In this document: positions 1-5,808 of the stretch, piece by piece
How positions within the stretch are numbered: the stretch's first letter is position 1
Layout: the number at the start of each line of letters is the position of its first letter
NCBI GenBank assembly: GCA_030622125.1
Contig: JAUXGM010000072.1
Location: 1 to 11,330 of the forward strand
Length of the DNA: 11,330 nt
Reading direction: 5' to 3'
Source: a bacterium
Lineage (GTDB): Bacteria > AUK180
Position numbers and translations under genes: made by a program
Notes under the pieces: generated by a model
Databases searched by the model: none
Told to the model about the DNA's origin: nothing
Seen by the model: the letters and a program-made list of their open reading frames with translations, nothing else

Positions 1-768
1 AAGTAGTCTAATACCTTCTCTTGTAAAATGCATTATATTACCTACTTCTTCCAATGTTTTAAATCCGCTTCCGTCAAGTCCGAATCTTAATATTATCGCT
101 TGTTTATATTCTTTTTTTAAGCCATCTAATAATAATTTTATCCCATCCAACTGTTCTTTTTTTTCATTATCTACATAAAAAGATGAAAAGGAATTTAAAT
201 TTAAATAATTTATGAAATCTTCACTGTCTTCATTAAATTTATAAGAAAGTGAGTATTCTCCTGTAACTACATTAAATGTTTGAAGAAATTCTTCATTGCT
301 GATATTAAAATGTTCCGCCATTTCAACCGCTGTTGGTTTTCTTTTATTTTTTAAATAAAATTTTCTTATATAACTAAAAACCTTTATCTTAAAATTTATT
401 ATATGAATAGGAATCTTAACAATGTACTTGTTCTTGTTAATAAAAGCCTCTATATAGCTTTTTATCCAAAAATATGCATAAGTAGAGAACTTATTTTTGC
501 TATCGGGTTCAAAATAATCAATTGATTTTAAAAGTCCCAATATTCCTTCGGATATAATATCTAATTTACTAACGCCGGTGTATTTGAAATATTTTTTAGC
601 AATAGCAATTACCAATCTCTGATTGTGAAGAATAAGTTTTTTTCTTTGTTCGGCATCTTTTGTTCTTTTATATAATTGAAAATTTTCATATTCTTCCTCG
701 GCAGTGAATGGTTCATAATCTTTTATTGAATCAAAAAAAATCTTTAATAATCTATCTTCAATATTCAC
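1..768 (-). CDS. RpoD/RpoS-type sigma-70 family RNA polymerase sigma factor (partial, C-terminus off the left edge)
   Basis: Primary-type sigma factor that would direct RNA polymerase to promoters. The reading frame is open from 768 to the window edge, 256 residues without a stop. Residues about 5-30 (ending FTAEEEYENF) resemble region 1.2, and RLVIAIAKKY (51-60) is region 2.1. LDIISEGILGLLKSIDYF (69-86) and KFSTYAYFWIKSYI (93-106) are regions 2.2-2.4. Region 3 covers about 116-175, with a KPTAVEMAEHF helix. Region 4 starts near 205 (AIILRFGLDG, then TLEEVGNIMHFTREGIRL) and is cut by the edge. There is no long region 1.1, so it is a group 2 or alternative factor rather than housekeeping RpoD. 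The start is GTG, with AGGA five bases upstream at the stop of the preceding gene. The next Met lies far inside conserved sequence. The gene directly follows an NlpD-like gene, as rpoS does in Proteobacteria. Assignment to RpoS itself is inference from that order. Confidence 0.9.
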   Translation of the reverse strand, partial: MNIEDRLLKIFFDSIKDYEPFTAEEEYENFQLYKRTKDAEQRKKLILHNQRLVIAIAKKYFKYTGVSKLDIISEGILGLLKSIDYFEPDSKNKFSTYAYFWIKSYIEAFINKNKYIVKIPIHIINFKIKVFSYIRKFYLKNKRKPTAVEMAEHFNISNEEFLQTFNVVTGEYSLSYKFNEDSEDFINYLNLNSFSSFYVDNEKKEQLDGIKLLLDGLKKEYKQAIILRFGLDGSGFKTLEEVGNIMHFTREGIRLL

Positions 769-775
769 AAAATTC

Positions 776-1540
776 CTATGGTAAAAAAAGCAAGGGATTC
801 AAGGCGATTTTATTTTTTCTCACCTCAAAATGCAAGATATCTCCCGAAGTATCAGCAATGATCTCTCCTGTTTTTACATTTTCCTCTTTTTTTACCCTTA
901 TATTTTTACAGGGATAATAAAATACAAAATAACTATTATCAAGATGTATTCCTATCATCATACCGATTCCTTTTAAAAAATCTATATATTCAACCTTTCC
1001 GCTTTTAACTGTGACAATCTCCCTTGATTTAACTTTTAGATCTATTCCGTTGTTATTTGTAAAAACACCTAATTCCTTATTGTATATTTTACCGTATTTC
1101 TTAATAATATCCCTTCTGTCATGATTTTTGAGGGGCCAGGACTTCAAAAAAGTATGGCCATTAGAAATATCTGGTTCATCTTTTAAAATATTGCTCTTTT
1201 TTTTATCTTTTTTCTTTAAGAGAGGAATTCTTAATGTCTGTCCTGCATAAATAGTTCTATTATCAAAAATGTTATTTTCGTATGCAATTCTCTCGATAGA
1301 AATCCCATAATTCTTGCTAATTCTATATAATGTTTCACCTTTTTTTACGGTATGACAAAAAATTTTATTTTTTACTCTGATTTTATTTTTCTTCTTTTGT
1401 GAAGAGTTCTTTTTTATTGATCCTGGAACAGTGGTAGATTCTTTATTGATAACAGTTCTTCCTATGAATTGACAGGAAGAAAACAATAGTAAGGTAAGAC
1501 CAACCGCTACCCACCTCACTTTATTTCTTTTTTTTGTCAA
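776..1540 (-). CDS. NlpD/EnvC-like LysM + degenerate LytM (M23) lipoprotein
   Basis: Predicted envelope lipoprotein. The N-terminus is KKRNK, then a hydrophobic stretch ending in a LFSSC lipobox, with the lipid-bearing Cys at 23. A LysM peptidoglycan-binding module covers about 63-106 (HTVKKGETLYRISKNYGI to AGQTLRIP). A Lys-rich linker follows, then an M23/LytM fold at about 135-254 (GIDLKV, VTVKSGKVEYID, ILHFEVR, LNPL). The zinc ligands of active M23 peptidases look lost: the expected His before GID is Asn164, the YAH His is Pro210, and the first His of HxH is Ile235. E. coli NlpD and EnvC also lack ligands and activate amidases instead of cutting peptidoglycan, so a similar role is likely here. 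The start shown is TTG, overlapping the upstream gene by 20 bases. A GTG at 1519, one base after that gene's stop, is the alternative; it gives MRWVAVG and a 15-residue signal. Neither start has a strong Shine-Dalgarno site. The sigma factor gene starts 7 bases after the stop. Confidence 0.87.
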   Translation of the reverse strand: MTKKRNKVRWVAVGLTLLLFSSCQFIGRTVINKESTTVPGSIKKNSSQKKKNKIRVKNKIFCHTVKKGETLYRISKNYGISIERIAYENNIFDNRTIYAGQTLRIPLLKKKDKKKSNILKDEPDISNGHTFLKSWPLKNHDRRDIIKKYGKIYNKELGVFTNNNGIDLKVKSREIVTVKSGKVEYIDFLKGIGMMIGIHLDNSYFVFYYPCKNIRVKKEENVKTGEIIADTSGDILHFEVRKNKIALNPLLFLP

Positions 1541-1985
1541 AGATTCTTTCTATTTCGGTAATTGCTTCCTGAGGTTCATTGACTTTTATTACTTTATCAT
1601 CAACATCCCATGAATTCATACTTATTACGGTTTTATTTATTTTTAAAGCCATTGCAAGTTCAGAAAGAGTTCCCAGTCCACCGCCTATCGCTACAATTAT
1701 GTCGGCTGTTCTTACTATAATTGCATTTCTTGCTTGCTGCATACCGGTTACGATCGGAATGTCTACATATTTATTTGCTGCTTTTTTCTCTCCCCCTGGA
1801 AGAATGCCAATTGTTATTCCTTCCTTTTTCTTTGCACCTTTTGATGCCGCAGTCATAACTCCACCCAAGCCGCCGGTAACAAGTAACCAGCCTTTTTCCG
1901 CAACTTTTTCCCCAAATTCTTCTGCTATCTCTTCGTATTCTTTTAAGGGAATGCTGTTTCCAATAACACCAATGATCTTCGTCAT
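1521..1985 (-). CDS. TIGR00725-type LOG-like Rossmann-fold protein
   Basis: A 154-residue protein of the SLOG/lysine-decarboxylase-like superfamily. Seen: an N-terminal beta strand with GNS (MTKIIGVIGNS), VTGGLGGVMTAASKGA at 36-51, IGILPGG near 59-65, GMQQARNAIIV at 81-91, and the nucleotide-binding signature GGGLGTLSE at 101-109. Classic LOG phosphoribohydrolases carry PGGxGTxxE. Here the Pro is Gly, as in the TIGR00725 branch, whose members bind nucleotide-like ligands but whose substrate is not settled. Hydrolysis of nucleoside 5'-monophosphates is therefore possible but not shown. A Met four codons upstream (1997) is less likely to be the start, because the GGAG that fits the start at 1985 lies inside that extension. 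The gene begins 15 bases after the 3' end of tRNA-Pro and overlaps the NlpD-like gene at its end. Confidence 0.86.
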   Translation of the reverse strand: MTKIIGVIGNSIPLKEYEEIAEEFGEKVAEKGWLLVTGGLGGVMTAASKGAKKKEGITIGILPGGEKKAANKYVDIPIVTGMQQARNAIIVRTADIIVAIGGGLGTLSELAMALKINKTVISMNSWDVDDKVIKVNEPQEAITEIERIFDKKKK

Positions 1986-1991
1986 ACTAAA

Positions 1992-1995
1992 CTCC
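1992..1995 (-). promoter_or_regulatory. Ribosome binding site deciding the start of the LOG-like gene
   Basis: GGAG, six bases before ATG 1985. It sits in the 15-base gap after the tRNA CCA end, so a transcript cut at the tRNA 3' end would still carry it. Confidence 0.7.
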
Positions 1996-2000
1996 ATAAA

Positions 2001-2076
2001 TGGTCGGAGTGACTGGAATTGAACCAGCGGCCTCTCGGTCCCGAACCGAGCGCGCTACCAGCTGCGCTACACCCCG
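2001..2076 (-). tRNA. tRNA-Pro (anticodon CGG)
   Basis: A 76-base cloverleaf with encoded CCA. The acceptor is CGGGGTG with CACTCCG, and C1-G72 and A73 are the bacterial tRNA-Pro identity bases. G4-U69 is a wobble pair. The D arm is GCGC-AGCTGGTA-GCGC. The anticodon stem CTCGG/CCGAG closes the loop TTCGGGA, with anticodon CGG at 2043-2041. The T arm is GCTGG-TTCAATT-CCAGT. The gene is embedded in a protein-coding block in the same direction. Its first ten bases overlap the end of the export-family gene, whose TAG stop is formed by bases U8-A9-G10. No separate promoter or terminator is evident, so it is probably released from the operon transcript. Confidence 0.97.
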
Positions 2077-2594
2077 ACTTTTTTTAAAAAAATGCCCGTA
2101 TTTTTTATTATACCAATATCTAATAAATATGTCAATAAACTGACTAATATTCCAGCAATCAAAACACCAAGAAGAATAAATATTATGGATTTTCCTCTTG
2201 ATAGTTTTAAAAAAAATGCAATTAATGCCCCTGTCCAGGCACCACTACCCGGAAGTGGTATTGATACAAATAACATTAAACCAATAAATTCAAGTTCATC
2301 TACTAATTTTGATTTTTTTAATGCATGTCGCCTCAATTTTTCAATTATATTATTTCCATTTTTTAAATTTTCAAGCCATTTGTTGATAGGACTGAGAAGA
2401 TATACAAGCGGAACAACTATCAATGAATTGGAAATTACAGAAATATAAAAGGATTTTAGGATTGAAAAATTAAATGCAAAATGTGCTACGGGAATACCGC
2501 CTCTTAGCTCAAAGATCGGAAGTACAGAAATAATTGCGACAATCATCTCTCTTGAAAAACCATGACTTGACAAAAAATGAATAATTTTTTCCAT
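2067..2594 (-). CDS. Small multidrug export family membrane protein (COG2426/PF06695)
   Basis: A 175-residue integral membrane protein of the family named small multi-drug export protein. The transport activity of the family is poorly documented, so the name says little about substrate. Seen: two motifs typical of the family, LPIFELRGGIP at 25-35 and IPLPGSGAWTGALIA at 112-126. Both are amphipathic re-entrant-like stretches rich in Gly and Pro. Hydrophobic segments lie at about 17-30, 45-68, 103-129 and 136-160, and a basic loop (KLRRHALKKSK) at 86-96. The start ATG is three bases after the upstream gene's stop and has only a weak purine stretch before it, so translational coupling is likely. 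The last codons (V-G-V-stop) lie inside tRNA-Pro. Confidence 0.88.
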   Translation of the reverse strand: MEKIIHFLSSHGFSREMIVAIISVLPIFELRGGIPVAHFAFNFSILKSFYISVISNSLIVVPLVYLLSPINKWLENLKNGNNIIEKLRRHALKKSKLVDELEFIGLMLFVSIPLPGSGAWTGALIAFFLKLSRGKSIIFILLGVLIAGILVSLLTYLLDIGIIKNTGIFLKKVGV

Positions 2595-2597
2595 CGA

Positions 2598-3047
2598 CTA
2601 CTTTTTTTTAGGTATAAGTTCTTCCTTGCCTCTATTAAATACAAGTAGTTTGTAAAGTTCCACCTTTTTACCCATTTCAAATATCGCAATTCGGATCGTG
2701 CCTTTTTTATCCTCAAAATACATTGCAAGATAACCGGTATTCATCACCATTTCAGAATTTACCAATGTCCCCCAATTTTTTGGAATTTTCGGCATAACTG
2801 CTCCGGTATTTTTGAGAGCATCTTTACTTTGTTTTTGTTTTTCTTCTTGTTCTTTCTCGTCTTGGGAGACAACGGAAGGATGTTCTGCTTGTTTGCTACC
2901 CTCTGTTTTTGGAATAGTTTCCGGTGTGGTTTGATCTTTTAATTCAATGGAAGGTGGTTTTTTTATTGTACCTGTCGTTGTATCTGCACCATAAAGATAA
3001 GGTATTACCAAAGCAATAATAATAAATATTGCCAACTTACTTTTCAT
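2598..3047 (-). CDS. Small secreted protein of unknown function
   Basis: I do not recognise a family. The 149-residue product starts MKSKLAIF followed by a hydrophobic core ending near PYLYGA, a Sec signal peptide with likely cleavage around residue 20-22. There is no lipobox Cys. Residues about 25-90 are low complexity, rich in Lys, Glu, Gln, Pro and Thr (for example KEQEEKQKQSKDALK), and probably an extended or coiled linker. The last 55 residues form a compact region with alternating hydrophobics (MVMNTGYLAMYFEDKKGTI, then IFEMGKKVELYKLLVFN) that could be a small beta domain. The start at 3047 is preferred to a Met five codons upstream because a perfect AGGAGG precedes it. It overlaps the end of ptb by 11 bases. 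A periplasmic adaptor role is possible but unsupported. Confidence 0.75.
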   Translation of the reverse strand: MKSKLAIFIIIALVIPYLYGADTTTGTIKKPPSIELKDQTTPETIPKTEGSKQAEHPSVVSQDEKEQEEKQKQSKDALKNTGAVMPKIPKNWGTLVNSEMVMNTGYLAMYFEDKKGTIRIAIFEMGKKVELYKLLVFNRGKEELIPKKK

Positions 3048-3948
3048 TTTGCCTCCTTGCAATAATTAATCCCAATAAAATGGAATTAAATTTTGTCTTT
3101 GCATCATCTGCCCGTGAAAGTAATACAATAGGAACCATTGCACCTATTATAATACCGCCTGAGCGTGCTTTTGTAAAATATTGGATCGCTTTGGACATCA
3201 TATTTCCCGCTTCAACACTTGGAACAAGCCATATATCGGAGTTTCCCGATACCTTACTTTTAATTTCCTTATGTGAAGCGGATTTTTTGGAAATTGCAAC
3301 ATCAATTCCAAAAGGCCCTTCTACAATAATGTCCCGTCTTGATATTATATTTTTCTTTATTTTATCAAAATCAACCGTTGAGGGAATATTTTGAGTTATC
3401 TTTTCGGAAGCGGATATCATTGCGATCTTTATTTTTTTTATACCAAAACTTTTGGCAACTTCGATTCCGTTTTCCAGTATTTCAATTTTTTGTTCGTAAC
3501 TTGGAAAAGGAATCAGTCCGCCATCGGTTACAATTGTAAATTTCCTTGAAAAGGGATTTTCAAAAACAAAGGAATGACTCAATAATTTTCCTTTTTTTAA
3601 GCCTGCTGTTGATGATAGGACTCCTTCCATAAAGGTTGGTGTTGCAATTAATCCTTTCATCAGGATTGTTCCTTCACCACTCTTTATAGTATCAATGCTC
3701 TTTTTTACAATCTCAACAACTTCCACTGCATTTATTACTTTGAATATTTTAGGTGCAATTCCTTCCTTTTTTAGTATTGTTCTTATTTTTTTCTCATCAC
3801 CAACCAATATTCCCCGACAAAGTCCCTTTTTAACTGCCTTTGATATTCCAATAAGAGGTTCTTTATCATGGGCAGCTACAACTACAACTGTTTCCTTTCT
3901 TTTTGAATTTTTTAAGGTTTTTTCAAGTTCCTTAAAACTTTTAATCAC
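3037..3948 (-). CDS. ptb: Phosphate butyryltransferase (phosphate acyltransferase, PTA/PTB family)
   Basis: Moves an acyl group between CoA and phosphate (butyryl-CoA + Pi to butyryl phosphate + CoA). With an acyl kinase this gives ATP, or it works in reverse to activate acids. The 303-residue length matches clostridial Ptb (about 300) rather than longer Pta proteins. Family features: GILVGD (46-51), MKGLIATPTF (97-106), SASEKITQNIPSTVD near 179-193, VEGPFGIDVAIS (209-220), GGIIIGAMVPIVLLSRADD (264-282), and the N-terminal MIKSF shared with clostridial Ptb. Acyl preference cannot be read from sequence, so branched or other short acyl groups are possible. The start is GTG overlapping the panD stop by 8 bases, with GGAG seven bases upstream at 3956-3959. 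No butyrate kinase gene is in the window. Confidence 0.9.
   Translation of the reverse strand: MIKSFKELEKTLKNSKRKETVVVVAAHDKEPLIGISKAVKKGLCRGILVGDEKKIRTILKKEGIAPKIFKVINAVEVVEIVKKSIDTIKSGEGTILMKGLIATPTFMEGVLSSTAGLKKGKLLSHSFVFENPFSRKFTIVTDGGLIPFPSYEQKIEILENGIEVAKSFGIKKIKIAMISASEKITQNIPSTVDFDKIKKNIISRRDIIVEGPFGIDVAISKKSASHKEIKSKVSGNSDIWLVPSVEAGNMMSKAIQYFTKARSGGIIIGAMVPIVLLSRADDAKTKFNSILLGLIIARRQNEK
3052..3057 (-). promoter_or_regulatory. Strong ribosome binding site deciding the start of the small secreted protein
   Basis: AGGAGG four bases before ATG 3047, inside the end of the phosphate butyryltransferase gene. It rules against the longer reading that would start at 3062. Confidence 0.75.
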
Positions 3949-4306
3949 TTTCGTTCTCCGAGATCTTTAATATTTCATTTTTAGCGTCTAAAAATATTTT
4001 TGTTGGTTTATGTTTTTTTGCTTCATCATCATCTAATATGCAAAATGCAAAAATGATCAGCTTATCACCCTTTTTACCGAGTAGGGCAGTTCCGCCATTT
4101 AAAATTATTTCTCCTTTATTCCCTGTAATAGTGTATGTTTCAAATCTGTTTCCATTAGAAGTATTTACAACAAGAACTTTTTCATACTCATTGATATTTG
4201 CTTTAGACAATAATTCCCTGTCAATTGTAATACTCCCATCATAGGCAACCTCAGCATCGGTGACCGTTGCCATATGTAATTTAGAAAATAGATATTCTTT
4301 TTTCAT
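3941..4306 (-). CDS. panD: Aspartate 1-decarboxylase (pyruvoyl enzyme)
   Basis: Converts L-aspartate to beta-alanine and CO2, supplying the beta-alanine half of pantothenate and so of CoA and the ACP arm. It is made as a proenzyme that cleaves itself at Gly-Ser to form the pyruvoyl group. The site is plain: YDGSITI with Gly24-Ser25, the same numbering as E. coli PanD. Lys9, His11, Tyr22, Arg54 and Tyr58 (RFETY) all match known functional positions. NGGTALLGKKGDKLIIFAF covers the C-terminal barrel strands. The 121-residue length is normal. AGGTG precedes the ATG and a promoter lies just upstream, so panD heads the minus-strand block. panB and panC are not nearby. Its pairing with a CoA-using acyltransferase may be only loosely functional. 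Confidence 0.96.
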   Translation of the reverse strand: MKKEYLFSKLHMATVTDAEVAYDGSITIDRELLSKANINEYEKVLVVNTSNGNRFETYTITGNKGEIILNGGTALLGKKGDKLIIFAFCILDDDEAKKHKPTKIFLDAKNEILKISENESD

Positions 4307-4324
4307 ATTGCACCTTATTTTTTT

Positions 4325-4353
4325 ATTATATCATATTTAAGCATTCAAATCAA
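4325..4353 (-). promoter_or_regulatory. Sigma-70 type promoter of the panD block
   Basis: On the minus strand TTGATT (4353-4348) and a perfect TATAAT (4330-4325) are separated by 17 bases. The expected start near 4318 leaves a leader of about 12 bases that carries AGGTG (4315-4311) before panD. It is the only clear promoter seen for the eight-gene minus-strand block. Confidence 0.7.
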
Positions 4354-4367
4354 ATAAAAATTTGTAT

Positions 4368-4396
4368 TTGAAAAAAAGAATAAAATTGTGTAAAAT
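4368..4396 (+). promoter_or_regulatory. Sigma-70 type promoter of the glycosyltransferase gene, predicted leaderless
   Basis: TTGAAA (4368-4373), a 17-base spacer and TAAAAT (4391-4396). The expected start, 6-7 bases past the -10, is 4402-4403, which is the ATG itself. No Shine-Dalgarno site precedes the ATG. It lies back to back with the panD promoter. Confidence 0.7.
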
Positions 4397-4401
4397 TAAT
4401 T

Positions 4402-5385
4402 ATGAGTAAAAAGAACATTTTAATAATTACCGATAATTATGAATACAAGGGCGGTATTCGGGTAATGACGGATTCTATCCGTTCCAAATATAAAAATTCA
4501 AATGTGAAAATAGCAAGTATTATCAGTAAAAAGTGCAAATTGGAAGATATAGATATTATAAAGATTCATTTTCCATTTAATTTTATTTATTTAATACGAA
4601 TATTTTTTTTGCCGATCCTCATAAGAAAAAGGATTAAAAGATCAGACAGAATTATTGTTATTGCTCCAAATCCTCTTTTAGCATTGATGCCTCCGCTATT
4701 TCATAAGAATATAATCCTCTGGTATGCAACTACATTCCCTGATGAAACCATAAACAAATCTTTTAGCAGACTTAGTAAAAAAAATAAAATAGTTCTCTTT
4801 TTTGATTTTATACTTCTTCCCATATATTTTTTTCTTGAAAGGATAATACTACAAAATAGGAAAATAAAGATTGCTGCAATAAGTACGAAAAGTGCGAACT
4901 ATCACAAAATAAAAAGAAATATTAAAATTATTCGTTATCCGATAGAAAAATTCTGGTATGATAAAACTGCAGAAAAAAGATCGGGCGTTATATCGGTAGC
5001 AAGATACAATGATCCGCGGAAGGATCTGAAAACATTATTAAAAACAGCAATTATATTAAAAGATGTGAACTTCGTTGTTATCGGACCTTTACCTGATAAT
5101 TTTAATGCAAAATCATATATAAATATTCATTTTTTAGGTGAACTTGATAGGAAAGATATTAAAAAGTATTATGATCGGGCAAAAGTTTTTTATCTCCCAT
5201 CCAAACAGGAAGGGCTTGGGATAGTTTATTTAGAGGCACTGGCTTGCGGTTTACCTATAATAACAATGAAAAACGGCGGTGCCGAAGAAATAATTAAAGA
5301 TGGAGATAACGGCTTTCTTTTAGAAAAAGGTGATTATATCGGTGCTGCCGAAAAGATAAAAATGCTTCTTTGGAGATATATATGA
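4402..5385 (+). CDS. GT4-type (GT-B fold) glycosyltransferase
   Basis: Probable transfer of a sugar from a nucleotide-sugar donor to an envelope glycan or lipid; donor and acceptor are unknown. The C-terminal half carries the GT4 signature: VISVARYNDPRKDLKTLLKT (about 199-218), VIGPLPDN, HFLGELDRKDIKKYYDRAKVFYLPS, and the EX7E motif EGLGIVYLE with Glu270 and Glu278, followed by ALACGLPIITMKNGGAEEII. The N-terminal half is divergent, with a Gly-rich start (DNYEYKGGIRV) expected of an acceptor domain and very hydrophobic stretches at about 53-74 and 130-147 that suggest membrane association. At 327 residues it is at the short end, and the usual final helix is brief. The stop overlaps the next start as ATGA, so the two genes are translationally coupled. 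Confidence 0.85.
   Translation: MSKKNILIITDNYEYKGGIRVMTDSIRSKYKNSNVKIASIISKKCKLEDIDIIKIHFPFNFIYLIRIFFLPILIRKRIKRSDRIIVIAPNPLLALMPPLFHKNIILWYATTFPDETINKSFSRLSKKNKIVLFFDFILLPIYFFLERIILQNRKIKIAAISTKSANYHKIKRNIKIIRYPIEKFWYDKTAEKRSGVISVARYNDPRKDLKTLLKTAIILKDVNFVVIGPLPDNFNAKSYINIHFLGELDRKDIKKYYDRAKVFYLPSKQEGLGIVYLEALACGLPIITMKNGGAEEIIKDGDNGFLLEKGDYIGAAEKIKMLLWRYI
5372..5375 (+). promoter_or_regulatory. Ribosome binding site deciding the start of the editing-domain gene
   Basis: GGAG six bases before ATG 5382, within the last codons of the glycosyltransferase. It favours 5382 over an in-frame ATG at 5370, which would add only four residues outside the fold. Confidence 0.7.
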
Positions 5386-5765
5386 AGATATTGATGTTTC
5401 AATTTGAGGAGTATTCATATTCTTTGAATGCGGATCAAAAAAAAATGTTTGCAGATGGGATCATTGTTTTTACCCATGTTGAATCAAAAGACGAAGAAAA
5501 TAGTTCAAAGGTAGTCACAAAGTATATTAAGAATATTAAATGGTTTGCCGGAAAATTTAATAAAAAAGAGATCATTCTTCATTCATTCGCTCATCTTTCG
5601 GATGATAAAGCGACTCCCGAATTTGCAAAAGAGGTGTTAAAACAAGCTGAAGAACGATTAAAAAATTCAGGATATGATGCAAAACAAACGCCTTATGGAT
5701 ATGTTTTAAATTTTGAATTAAAGATGGACAATGCTCCGCTTGCACGTTTTTTCAAATCATTTTAA
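5382..5765 (+). CDS. Free-standing archaeal-type threonyl-tRNA synthetase editing domain protein
   Basis: A 127-residue protein that matches, end to end, the N-terminal editing domain of archaeal ThrRS (PF08915, a DTD-like fold), which removes serine wrongly attached to tRNA-Thr. Seen: the first strand MKILMFQFEEYSY, GIIVFTHVES in the middle, IILHSFAHLSDDKATPEFA at 64-82 (archaeal PFAHLS...AKP), then GYDAKQTPYGYVLNFELK at 97-114 and APLARFF at 118-124 (archaeal PFGYYKAFK and PLAELSR). The FAH histidine is kept as His71. The archaeal Lys in GYYK, reported as important for the reaction, aligns with Leu109. No synthetase or anticodon-binding domain follows, so it would act in trans, or on another substrate. 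It is coupled to the glycosyltransferase through ATGA, but no functional link is obvious. Family assignment is strong; activity is inference. Confidence 0.87.
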   Translation: MKILMFQFEEYSYSLNADQKKMFADGIIVFTHVESKDEENSSKVVTKYIKNIKWFAGKFNKKEIILHSFAHLSDDKATPEFAKEVLKQAEERLKNSGYDAKQTPYGYVLNFELKMDNAPLARFFKSF

Positions 5766-5774
5766 AAAAAACAG

Positions 5775-5803
5775 TTGAAAAAAAAGAGAAATTATGATAT
5801 AAG
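5775..5803 (+). promoter_or_regulatory. Sigma-70 type promoter of the zinc-ribbon gene, predicted leaderless
   Basis: TTGAAA (5775-5780), a 17-base spacer and TATAAG (5798-5803) preceded by TGA, an extended -10 TGn. The five bases to ATG 5809 place the expected start on or next to the A of the ATG, and no Shine-Dalgarno site is present. It probably serves the downstream aminotransferase and TldD/TldE genes too. Confidence 0.68.
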
Positions 5804-5808
5804 TTATT

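Noticed and set aside
708-2022. Plus-strand open frames at 708-917 and 1579-2022.
   Set aside because: They are antisense to the NlpD-like, LOG-like and sigma genes, with no family features or ribosome sites.
2040-2100. U UUA AAA in frame near the end of the export-family gene, followed by the structured tRNA, as a -1 frameshift signal.
   Set aside because: The -1 frame would only translate tRNA sequence before stopping near 1990, and the A/T run is expected in AT-rich DNA.
4402-5385. Glycosyltransferase truncated by a frameshift near its 3' end.
   Set aside because: The EX7E region and following helices are intact, and the stop forms a clean ATGA overlap with the next gene, so it is a short but plausible full-length protein.
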